A stretch of 20,566 nt of DNA from the NCBI GenBank assembly GCA_014896635.1, contig JADBKA010000078.1:1-20566 (forward strand). Reading direction: 5' to 3'. The translations under genes and the position numbers were made by a program. Below, piece by piece: positions 1 through 5,603 of this stretch (positions within the stretch are counted from its first letter, which is position 1; the number at the start of each line of letters is the position of its first letter). The notes under the pieces are model-generated. The model saw only the letters and a list, made by a program, of their open reading frames with translations. It did no database searches and was not told where the DNA came from. The DNA comes from Ktedonobacteraceae bacterium. GTDB lineage: Bacteria; Chloroflexota; Ktedonobacteria; Ktedonobacterales; Ktedonobacteraceae.

Positions 1-365
1 TAGGTGTACTGCACGGTGGGCGAGCTATAGTGGGGGGGCTGGTCCAATCCCTTAAAGCGTTTTTTGGTGATCCTGGCCCGGCGATGCTCTCTATTTTTGA
101 GCAGTTTGGTCCACAGTCCTTTGTAGGTCGCTGCTACCTGCCGCACGGCGCTACAGGCTAGTTGCGAAGGCAGGCCATACCGCAGACGAAGCTCAGTGTA
201 CATACCTTTGTGCAGCTTTGTCACACTGCTGGTCTTGCCGTGCGCAAAGGCATACTGGCTCACCGTGTTGAGTGCCTCGCGGTAGGCCAGTTGGATCTCT
301 CGCAGCGCCTGCTGCTGCTCGTGCGTTGGCAACAATTTGAGCTTGGCCGTGATGATCTGTTTCAT
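1..365 (-). CDS. tnpB: TnpB (IS200/IS605 OrfB) N-terminal part, runs off left edge
   Basis: Reading the minus strand from the ATG at 365 gives an open frame of about 121 residues to the window edge with no stop. It begins MKQIITAKLKLLPTHEQQQ and continues with LAYREALNTVSQYAF, then KRFKGLDQPPHYSSPTVQYT. This is the start of the TnpB/OrfB family: a short beta strand, the 'L.PT.EQ...L' segment and the helical 'YR.ALN' segment, followed by basic residues. TnpB is the RNA-guided nuclease carried by IS200/IS605 and IS607 elements and the ancestor of Cas12. The RuvC-like catalytic residues and zinc ribbon lie outside the window, so activity cannot be judged. The start is supported by a GGGAGAG Shine-Dalgarno-like stretch just upstream, which sits in a hairpin arm. 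No tnpA is visible upstream, so this may be a solo-tnpB (IS1341-type) element. Confidence 0.85.
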   Translation of the reverse strand, partial: MKQIITAKLKLLPTHEQQQALREIQLAYREALNTVSQYAFAHGKTSSVTKLHKGMYTELRLRYGLPSQLACSAVRQVAATYKGLWTKLLKNREHRRARITKKRFKGLDQPPHYSSPTVQYT

Positions 366-367
366 TG

Positions 368-396
368 CTCTCCCGTTCCGTTTCGTTCCGGGAGAG
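368..396 (-). promoter_or_regulatory. Hairpin covering the tnpB ribosome binding site
   Basis: CTCTCCCG at 368-375 is perfectly complementary to CGGGAGAG at 389-396, with a 13-nt loop. On the minus strand the 3' arm carries the only purine-rich Shine-Dalgarno candidate (GGGAGAG) and ends 2 nt before the tnpB ATG. The stem could sequester the ribosome binding site. Alternatively it is the subterminal palindrome of the element's left end. Confidence 0.5.
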
Positions 397-459
397 AGGG
401 CGGGAGCACCAGAGATCCCTGCCTTCCCGCGCTCTCTCGTCGCTCGACCTTGTCCTGAC

Positions 460-1098
460 TTACGCCGGGTGTCCACCCCCAAGATGGGTCAGCACCTCGC
501 CGATGATGGCCCCGCTTTGTTGCATCTCCTCTTCCCAGTGCGCGCGTTCGGCGGCGGTCTCGGCAAAGAGGGGCCCACTAAGCGCGCCGAGCAGGTCGCC
601 AAGCGCGTAGGCCCAGAGATCTCCACCGGCTGGCAGCGGGTGACACGACACCAGTTCGTGCAGCCATGCCAGGACTTCCTGCTCGCTGATGCGTGGCTCG
701 TCGGGGTTCGCCTCGTGGAAGAAATGCGCTCGGCCGGCATGATAGCCACGCAGGCAGGCTGGCTCGCGCATCTCCACCAGGCTGTGGCAGTCTTCTCGCA
801 GGGTGCCATCGGGAGAGAGCACTGCCGCGTGCAGCATGCCCAGGTAAGAAGCCAGGTGGTCCCGCAGTGCGGCCTCCTTGCCGTGCGCAAACAGGCAGCT
901 TCTGGCAAAGCTTTGCAGGGTCTCGATCACAGCGCGGTCCTGCGTCAGTTCCTGCTTTTCGCTCTCCTCCAGTTCCAGGAGAGACCAGTGAAACCCCTGG
1001 CGGTAATGCGAAGCTGCGTCCTGGCTCTGGATCACAAGCAGGGGCGTGATCGAGAGGCTGTCGGTGATCGGAAGGGTTGACGGGGTACGAATAACCAT
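460..1098 (-). CDS. Hypothetical protein, 212 aa, helical
   Basis: I do not recognise this family. The protein is 212 aa, acidic, with no signal peptide or membrane segment, and looks mostly alpha-helical and cytosolic. Visible features are a Ser/Thr/Pro-rich N-terminus, a central GKEAALRDHLASYLGMLHAAV helix, and a C-terminal HWEEEMQQSGAIIGEV helix ending in GGGHPA. I chose the ATG at 1098 because AAAGGAG lies 8 nt upstream; a GTG six codons earlier (1116) overlaps the start of that Shine-Dalgarno sequence and is unlikely. The gene is divergent from the HTH gene at 1378. Its likely promoter is TTGACA-18-TATACT (1309-1280), leaving a leader of about 175 nt that contains a GC-rich hairpin. It ends 94 bp before the tnpB start. 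Several long ORFs in other frames across this region are shadows caused by its GC-rich codon usage. Confidence 0.7.
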   Translation of the reverse strand: MVIRTPSTLPITDSLSITPLLVIQSQDAASHYRQGFHWSLLELEESEKQELTQDRAVIETLQSFARSCLFAHGKEAALRDHLASYLGMLHAAVLSPDGTLREDCHSLVEMREPACLRGYHAGRAHFFHEANPDEPRISEQEVLAWLHELVSCHPLPAGGDLWAYALGDLLGALSGPLFAETAAERAHWEEEMQQSGAIIGEVLTHLGGGHPA

Positions 1099-1195
1099 AG
1101 TCGAAGCTCCTTTCACGGCTTGACTGCTGGCTCTCCAACCGCTATCATGCGAGAGTGGAGAGGCTAGAAGGGACTTTACGGACTAGACTCTCTAT

Positions 1196-1219
1196 GGGCC
1201 TGCGTTCGTGCGTAGGCCC
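1196..1219. other. Hairpin in the leader of the 212-aa protein gene
   Basis: GGGCCTGCG at 1196-1204 pairs with CGTAGGCCC at 1211-1219, with one G-T pair and a 6-nt loop that contains TTCG. It lies about 100 nt upstream of the ATG at 1098 and within the predicted 5' leader. There is no U-tract after it on either strand, so it is not a typical intrinsic terminator. Its function is unknown. Confidence 0.45.
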
Positions 1220-1279
1220 GTTACCTCCATTTGCCCGCTCTACTTCATAATGTTGGATGCATTCATCCTCCTACAGGTT

Positions 1280-1309
1280 AGTATAGTATACTATGTCTAC
1301 CCTTGTCAA
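1280..1309 (-). promoter_or_regulatory. Sigma70-type promoter for the 212-aa protein gene
   Basis: The minus strand shows a consensus -35 TTGACA (1309-1304), an 18-bp spacer (1303-1286) and a -10 TATACT (1285-1280). A second TATACT at 1290-1285 gives only a 13-bp spacer. A perfect 12-bp palindrome, ATAGTATACTAT (1283-1294), overlaps the -10 and spacer and is a plausible operator. Expected transcription start is near 1273. Confidence 0.6.
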
Positions 1310-1317
1310 CCCAGGAG

Positions 1318-1346
1318 TTGACCAACTTTCCCGTAAGGTGTAAGAT
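1318..1346 (+). promoter_or_regulatory. Sigma70-type promoter for the small HTH gene
   Basis: TTGACC (1318-1323), a 17-bp spacer and TAAGAT (1341-1346) form a good housekeeping promoter with a start near 1353, about 25 nt before the HTH ATG. Its -35 is only 8 bp from the -35 of the divergent minus promoter. The two hexamers create the dyad GTCAAC-N6-GTTGAC (1305-1322). Confidence 0.6.
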
Positions 1347-1377
1347 AGTAAAACAATGAGACCACTGGAGTGCGTAG

Positions 1378-1578
1378 ATGAGCGATAACTCAATGACTAT
1401 TAAAGATGTGGCACGCATGATGGAGGTGGATGAGAAGACGGTACGGCGCTGGATTAAGAACGGGGAACTCCATGCTACTAAAGACATTTTTGGCCGGTAT
1501 CAGATCTCCCGTTCAGACTTAGATGCTTTCACTGAGCGGCGTCGCAGAAGATATAATCCTGAAGATGAGGAATGCTAA
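1378..1578 (+). CDS. Small excisionase/MerR-type helix-turn-helix DNA-binding protein
   Basis: This 66-aa protein is essentially one winged HTH of the excisionase (HTH_17) type. MTIKDVARMMEVDEKTVRRWIKNGEL (from residue 6) is the helix-turn-helix, and FGRYQISRSDLDAF is the wing and third helix. The tail is Arg-rich then acidic (RRRRRYNPEDEEC). The start has GGAG 7 nt upstream and sits just behind a good sigma70 promoter. There is no recombinase domain, so it is not an IS607 TnpA. Such stand-alone proteins act either as transcription regulators or as recombination directionality factors. No integrase is nearby, so a regulatory role is more likely here. Given the back-to-back promoters it may repress its own gene and the divergent 212-aa protein gene, but this is inference. 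Confidence 0.85.
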   Translation: MSDNSMTIKDVARMMEVDEKTVRRWIKNGELHATKDIFGRYQISRSDLDAFTERRRRRYNPEDEEC

Positions 1579-1730
1579 AAACCCAGGTTTCGCTCTATTT
1601 TCAGTCACTCGTTTCAATGCTAAGGATGCCAGACAAAGTGATAGGCAAGCTTGTAGGTGACGTGTTTGGTATGCTGCGCATCCATCCACCGCATTATAAC
1701 ATGTGTTCTAACCTTCAGAAAGAGCCACGT
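1579..1730. other. Intergenic stretch with no supported gene
   Basis: A 107-aa plus-strand ORF (1572-1895) crosses this stretch, but it has no recognisable domain and overlaps the acetyltransferase remnant in another frame. I looked here for the missing N-terminus of the acetyltransferase in all three plus frames and did not find it. Confidence 0.4.
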
Positions 1731-1777
1731 CGGGCCGCCGGATACCCCTACGATTCATCGAGGGGTAAGGCGGCCCG
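1731..1777. repeat. Large GC-rich hairpin at the acetyltransferase breakpoint; possible insertion sequence end
   Basis: Three nested arms pair: CGGGCCGCC (1731-1739) with GGCGGCCCG (1769-1777), TACCCCT (1743-1749) with AGGGGTA (1761-1767), and CGA with TCG around a TTCA loop. That is about 19 base pairs with only small interruptions. The CCCC...TT...GGGGTA pattern is similar to the right-end hairpin of the TnpB remnant at 2703-2724, so it may be the end of an IS200/IS605-type or MITE-like element. It ends exactly where homology to the acetyltransferase begins. Confidence 0.5.
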
Positions 1778-2380
1778 AATCATGAACTCAATGGTCTGTT
1801 CTTTCTGGTTTTACAGCGGCTGGGATTCACAGTCGTCCCTCTGGCAGCACGTGTTTTTAACGGAGAAGCCTTCATGCCCGAATCACACCGGCTGACGCTG
1901 GTCGAGATAGCAGGAGAGCGGTGGATTGCTGATGTCGGCTTCGGCGGCAATGGGCTGCTTGAGGCAGTACCGCTTGAACCTGAGAGGGAGTTTCCTCAGT
2001 ACCTCGATACCTACCGCTTCGTCCCTGATCCAGAACTCGGTTTCATCTTCCAACATCGACTGGAAGGTCAATGGCGCCATCTGTATGCATTTACTTTGCA
2101 AGAGCGATATCCTGCTGATTATGAAGCTATGAACTATCATACATCGACATCCCCAGAATCACATTTTACCCATCATACTATCTGTACGATTGCTACTGAT
2201 GAGGCCCGCATCATTCTCTTCAATGACGAGTTAAAGATTCGCAGCCCGAAGAAGACCATTACCACCCAGGTTGAAGGCAAAGATGCGTATTGGGAGGCTC
2301 TTGAGAGCTACTTCGGAATTGTGTTGCCTCGTGAAGCGGAACTGCAATCGCCCTACTCGCCGTTTCGCGTGGGTTCTTGA
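1778..2380 (+). pseudogene. Arylamine N-acetyltransferase, 5'-truncated, catalytic Cys lost
   Basis: The frame ending at 2380 matches the middle and C-terminal parts of arylamine N-acetyltransferases (acetyl-CoA-dependent N-acetylation of arylamines and hydrazines; about 260-280 aa). From 1784 it reads ELNGLFFLVLQRLGF, VVPLAARVF and then SHRLTLVEIAGERWIADVGFGGNG. In the family the catalytic triad is Cys (RGGxCxExN), His and Asp. The His (SHRL) and Asp (ADVGFGG) are present, 15 residues apart as in known enzymes. The Cys position, two residues before Glu at 1784, falls on the codon at 1778 and is Asn. An in-frame stop lies at 1766, and about 65 N-terminal residues are missing. An ATG at 1874 could make a 168-aa product, but it would begin after the Cys and only four residues before the catalytic His, so it should be inactive. 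The break coincides with the hairpin ending at 1777. Confidence 0.75.
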
Positions 2381-2449
2381 TCGCCCTGGCATTCATACAA
2401 AGCGGGTTGGAGATCTTCCCTCACCAGTGGCATTGCGCCCCATCGTACT

Positions 2450-2737
2450 CTCGCGTACAATCAGATGGAATGGCACCTCGACACGTTCGGCTGCTCCGAC
2501 GCGCGTGCCATAACGTCACAAACCTGTCCCAATTGTGGAACCATTCGCAAAAAGACGCTCGATGAACGGTGGCATTCCTGCGAGTGTGGGTGTGAACTGG
2601 ACAGGGATACAGCATCCACAAAGGTCATCCTAGATTTGGGACGAAAACAGCTTCCGGTCGGGACGCCCGGCATCTCGGCCAACGTCGGCAACGGCGTAGA
2701 AGCCCCGTTTTCTAAACGGAGGTACGTTCGCTTGTAA
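2450..2737 (+). pseudogene. tnpB: TnpB C-terminal remnant (zinc ribbon and last RuvC motif)
   Basis: The frame reads LAYNQMEWHLDTFG, then TSQTCPNCG, KKTLDERWHSCECGCELDRD and ASTKVILDLGRKQL. This is the C-terminal end of TnpB: the 'YKAEW' helix (degenerate), the TSQTC lead-in, a four-cysteine zinc ribbon (CPNC and CEC/CGC), and the DRD that carries the last RuvC aspartate. The usual Asn/Ala-rich 'NAAxNIL' segment after DRD is altered to TASTKVIL, a sign of decay. Nothing upstream encodes the first RuvC motifs, so it is a 5'-truncated relic. It is on the opposite strand to the intact-looking tnpB at the left edge. The frame closes at 2735-2737, a few bases past the element's likely right end, inside the PAP2 gene on the other strand. 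Confidence 0.8.
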
Positions 2738-3514
2738 GAGAATGATAGCAGCGCAGGCCAGGGCCGAAGCTAAGAAGTAGCCGGCGATGGTATCGGAAAC
2801 GAAGTGCGAGCCGATATAGAACTGGACGAATCCGCCGGTGAATCCGGCGGCCAGTAGCAGTGCGGCCAGGCTACGGGCCAGCCAGCGCCGCCTGATATGG
2901 CGCCAGGCCAGCCAGGAAGCGATGATGCCAATGAACCAGAAACGCAGCGCGTGGCCACTCGGATAGCCATTCTCTACTGATCCCGGTTCAGCAGGCTTCA
3001 GCGGCATCTGTGAGACAGTATGCGCCCAGGACTGCTTATCTTTCGGAGCAGCGGGTGCCAGCCACCACATGCCCAGGCCGGTGCCGATCTGTACAGTCGC
3101 CGGCTGTCCCTGCATCTGGGGGCAACTGAGCGTCGTCATGCCGGAGCGCAAGGAGAGCGGCAGCGGCAGATCGAACAACTTCTTCCCGATCACCTCAACT
3201 CCCGTACCGAGCAGTAGCAGCAGAAAAAGGTAAGGAATGACGCGCCGGCGATAGCCCGCCAGCAGGCAGACACCACTGATAACAGCCAGGAAAGCGAGCG
3301 AGGCGAAAATTTCACCCAGGCTGCGCCATTCGAGAAACACACAATCAAGTCGGGTCAGAGGACGCCCGACCAGCCAGCGTTCGACTAGTAGCGTGGGGAG
3401 GTTGAGCATACCAGTAGCATAGAAAGCTGTGTAGAGCAGAAAAAGACTGGCCGAGAGCAGCGCCAAGAAAAGCCACGTGGACAGTGATGGCCGGAACTTC
3501 CATTGTATTCTCAT
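2630..3514 (-). CDS. PAP2-superfamily membrane phosphatase with insertion-derived C-terminus
   Basis: This 294-aa multi-pass protein has the PAP2 (type 2 phosphatidic acid/undecaprenyl-diphosphate phosphatase) pattern. Membrane helices lie at about 12-35, 66-88, 92-108, 192-206, 214-230 and 240-261. KK at 111-112 stands where the first motif is expected, YPSGH is at 184-188 with its catalytic His, and IGSHFVSDTIAG at 234-245 carries the second His (237) and Asp (241). The Arg normally six residues before that His is Gln (231), which may weaken phosphate binding. Residues 262-294 are soluble and basic, and are encoded by the antisense strand of the TnpB relic, so the native C-terminus has been replaced. 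Family members dephosphorylate lipid phosphates or diphosphates on the outer membrane face and could recycle polyprenyl carriers. The start (ATG 3514) has no strong Shine-Dalgarno sequence. Confidence 0.8.
   Translation of the reverse strand: MRIQWKFRPSLSTWLFLALLSASLFLLYTAFYATGMLNLPTLLVERWLVGRPLTRLDCVFLEWRSLGEIFASLAFLAVISGVCLLAGYRRRVIPYLFLLLLLGTGVEVIGKKLFDLPLPLSLRSGMTTLSCPQMQGQPATVQIGTGLGMWWLAPAAPKDKQSWAHTVSQMPLKPAEPGSVENGYPSGHALRFWFIGIIASWLAWRHIRRRWLARSLAALLLAAGFTGGFVQFYIGSHFVSDTIAGYFLASALACAAIILLQANVPPFRKRGFYAVADVGRDAGRPDRKLFSSQI
2703..2731 (+). mobile_element. Right end of an IS200/IS605-type element with terminal hairpin
   Basis: CCGTTT (2705-2710) and AAACGG (2714-2719) form a stem around TCT. 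It extends with CC (2703-2704) and GG (2721-2722) around a bulged A, and is followed by GGTACGTTCGC. This resembles the 3' palindromes of IS200/IS605 elements, which in active elements also form the 3' end of the omega RNA. The likely end of the element is near 2731, because the PAP2 protein stops looking native at the codon 2734-2732. Confidence 0.55.
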
Positions 3515-3606
3515 CGAAATTTAACCAATCCAGTATATTTTTTTTATGCATTGAGAAGAGAAAAAAAGTTTTTTTAGAGAGTGATAGTGGCTATTCTACT
3601 CGCAAA

Positions 3607-3622
3607 CTTGCCCTCTGGCAAG
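3607..3622 (-). terminator. Small hairpin after the pseudokinase gene
   Basis: CTTGCC (3607-3612) and GGCAAG (3617-3622) form a perfect 6-bp stem with a CTCT loop, 28 bp past the pseudokinase stop on the minus strand. Only three T residues follow, so it would be a weak intrinsic terminator. A further A7-G-T7 dyad lies nearer the PAP2 start. Confidence 0.35.
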
Positions 3623-3649
3623 GTCTTGCCGGTGATCTGAATCAGGAGG

Positions 3650-5440
3650 CTAGAAGGCAGAGGGCTGGCGGCGATTCAGGTGGAAGGTCAGTTCATATGC
3701 ACCGATAGTGATATGATCACCGTCGTGGAGCGAGTAGGCGGAGCCAGCGGTGAGCTTTTCGCCATTAAGGAGAGTGCCATAGGCGCTCCCCTGATCATAA
3801 AGCAGGAAAGTGCTTCCCTCTCGCTTTAGGAGCGCCTGGTGGCGCGAGGTCAGAGGGTCCTGATCGAGCAAGACGTCACTTGTGCCTGCGCGTCCGATGG
3901 TGGTAGTCTCACGCTCTATTTTGATCTCGCGTGGCGCGTTCAGATAACGGGATGAGTTGATGACCAGGAAAGCGCATAGTTGCTGTGCCTCTGCGTGGTC
4001 ACTGTTTGTATGTTCGTCGCTTTTCTGTGACTGCGATGATGGTGGTGTTTGTTCTGGTGCTGGCGGAGATGTCCTGCTATCAGGCTCCGTCCTGGAAAGG
4101 ATGACCGGCTGTGAGGATGGTTTTGCCGGTTCTGCCGGTGTTTCGGGAGTTTGAGGTTTGGGAGTCAGATGAGGTTGAGGGTGCGGTTGTGAAGTATCTG
4201 GCTCGATGCCTGGTTGTGACACCGGTGACTCTGATGATTCTGGTGGTTGAGGAGCCGGTGTGGGACGGCTCAATATAGCCAGCAGTTCTGCCAGGTAATC
4301 GGTCTGGGGAGCCGGAGGAGCTGGTTCTGTGTGGTCTGTTGTAGGGAGAGAAGGAGACGCGGGTTGATCTGACTCGCCCGGTTTTGACGTGGGTGGCTGA
4401 GGGCTGGCAACAGAAGGGAAAGTTGTGAGTTTTGTGAGGTCTGGTACGGGCGTGGTCGGGACGGAAGCAGCGGGAGGAACTAGAGATGCAGGAGTGTGGA
4501 GGATAGCAGGCATCTCAGGAGAAGGGACGGGCGTTGCAGGAGTATCCTTGCGGGTCGCACTGGCAGAAAGAGGCACCTGCTGAGGATGGGAAGGACTTGT
4601 AAGCGAGGCACAGAGCGCACTGGTGAAGGCAAGGGTAGAGGGATAGCGCTCTTCCGGGTAGACACTCAACGCGCGCTGGATGATAGCTTCCTGCTCGCCT
4701 GTCACCTGGGGAGCATGTTCTCTGAGGGATGGAAAGGTTTCGCTCAGTTTCAGTTGCTCAACCTCTTCGGGTGTACCGGTAAAAGGGAGATGGCCTGTAA
4801 GCCAGAAGTAGAGCAGAATGGCGAGCGCATACTGGTCGCTGGCTGGCACAGTGCGATGCCCGAGTTGCTCCGGGGCCGCTGTAATAGGCAGGTAACGAAT
4901 GACAGGACGGCCAAAACGGCGTACAAAGTGAGCCAGACCGGCATCTGCAATCAGAAGCGGCGCGGCATCAGTTTGCTCATTGTGTGTGAAACTGCGTACT
5001 ACCAGGATATTAGAGAGCGTGAGCGATCCGTGCGCGTAGTCATAACTGTGAAGCTGATTGAGTGCCTGGGCGAGTTGATGAGTGAGAGCGATAGCATCGG
5101 CAACAGGTAGGGGGGGCTGATACCAGAGACGTCCCTTTTCTCCTAAAAGCGAACCGGCAGTAGTATAGTGGCGAACAGCATAGAGCTGTCCATTGTGATC
5201 ACCGTAGTCGAAAATTGTCGCCAGGCATGGATGTGTAAATATGCTGATATGCTGCATTTCACGAAAGAACTGGCGAAGAGCAGAATCGGCTAAAGGAAGC
5301 CAGGGATGGATAAGCTTGAGAGTAACTTTGCGCTGGTATTTTGTATCTTCTGCCTCGTAGCTTTCGCCCGATACCCCTTTACCCAGGAAATGAAGCACGC
5401 GATAACGTTCAAATTTCTGACCTTCAGTCAGTGTGACCAT
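3650..5440 (-). CDS. Serine/threonine pseudokinase with C-terminal FHA domain
   Basis: The protein has 596 aa. Residues 11-275 have a Hanks-type kinase fold: a glycine loop (LGKGVSGE, 19-26), the VTLKLI lysine (42), the alphaC Glu (61), APE (189-191) and SDQYALAILLYFWLTGHLPF (201-220). The HRDxKxxN catalytic loop reads HGSLTLSN (137-144), so the catalytic Asp is Ser139 and the Lys is Thr. DFG is DAG (166-168). It is therefore predicted to lack normal phosphotransfer. A roughly 200-residue Pro/Ser/Thr/Gln-rich linker follows. Residues 491-598 region form an FHA domain with GR (516-517), SRH (532-534) and NG (559-560), the phosphothreonine-binding signature. No membrane segment is present, so it is probably a cytosolic scaffold or phospho-dependent adaptor. 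The ATG at 5440 has GAGG about 10 nt upstream. It is divergent from the GT87 gene. Confidence 0.88.
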   Translation of the reverse strand: MVTLTEGQKFERYRVLHFLGKGVSGESYEAEDTKYQRKVTLKLIHPWLPLADSALRQFFREMQHISIFTHPCLATIFDYGDHNGQLYAVRHYTTAGSLLGEKGRLWYQPPLPVADAIALTHQLAQALNQLHSYDYAHGSLTLSNILVVRSFTHNEQTDAAPLLIADAGLAHFVRRFGRPVIRYLPITAAPEQLGHRTVPASDQYALAILLYFWLTGHLPFTGTPEEVEQLKLSETFPSLREHAPQVTGEQEAIIQRALSVYPEERYPSTLAFTSALCASLTSPSHPQQVPLSASATRKDTPATPVPSPEMPAILHTPASLVPPAASVPTTPVPDLTKLTTFPSVASPQPPTSKPGESDQPASPSLPTTDHTEPAPPAPQTDYLAELLAILSRPTPAPQPPESSESPVSQPGIEPDTSQPHPQPHLTPKPQTPETPAEPAKPSSQPVILSRTEPDSRTSPPAPEQTPPSSQSQKSDEHTNSDHAEAQQLCAFLVINSSRYLNAPREIKIERETTTIGRAGTSDVLLDQDPLTSRHQALLKREGSTFLLYDQGSAYGTLLNGEKLTAGSAYSLHDGDHITIGAYELTFHLNRRQPSAF

Positions 5441-5483
5441 ACTTACTACACCTCGTTTCCCTTACATCCTTTTATGCTCTGCT

Positions 5484-5492
5484 ATTGTAACA
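5484..5492 (-). promoter_or_regulatory. Extended -10 promoter candidate for the pseudokinase gene
   Basis: On the minus strand TGTTACAAT (5492-5484) is an extended -10 (TGn plus TACAAT). No good -35 is visible at 17 bp. The predicted start is near 5477, about 37 nt before the ATG at 5440. Confidence 0.35.
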
Positions 5493-5603
5493 TATCGAAC
5501 CGGTTTATGGTAGCGCCGGAGGTGGCTTTTTGTCCCGGTTTGTGACGTTCCCTGTGCCGACTACGTTGGATATAACGAATATACAATGATCACGGAATGA
5601 GGC

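Noticed and set aside
337..1080. Long plus-strand ORF of 247 aa opposite the 212-aa protein gene
   Set aside because: It lies antisense to the 460-1098 gene, which has a good ribosome binding site and promoter. The plus frame has a skewed composition and no start signal.
1305..1322. GTCAAC-N6-GTTGAC as an independent operator
   Set aside because: The dyad is fully explained by two divergent -35 hexamers, so it needs no extra binding protein, although one is possible.
1378..1578. HTH protein as the N-terminus of an IS607-type TnpA serine recombinase
   Set aside because: The frame stops after 66 residues and no serine recombinase sequence follows in any frame.
1572..1895. Plus-strand ORF of 107 aa overlapping the HTH gene end and the acetyltransferase remnant
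   Set aside because: It runs through the hairpin and out of frame across acetyltransferase sequence, so it is a product of the rearrangement rather than a gene.
3545..3575. A7-G-T7 dyad between the PAP2 and pseudokinase genes as a terminator
   Set aside because: The stem is only A-T pairs with a one-base loop, so it would not form a stable RNA hairpin.
4496..5110. Plus-strand ORF of 204 aa opposite the pseudokinase gene
   Set aside because: It is antisense to the kinase domain and linker, with no recognisable motif and no ribosome binding site.
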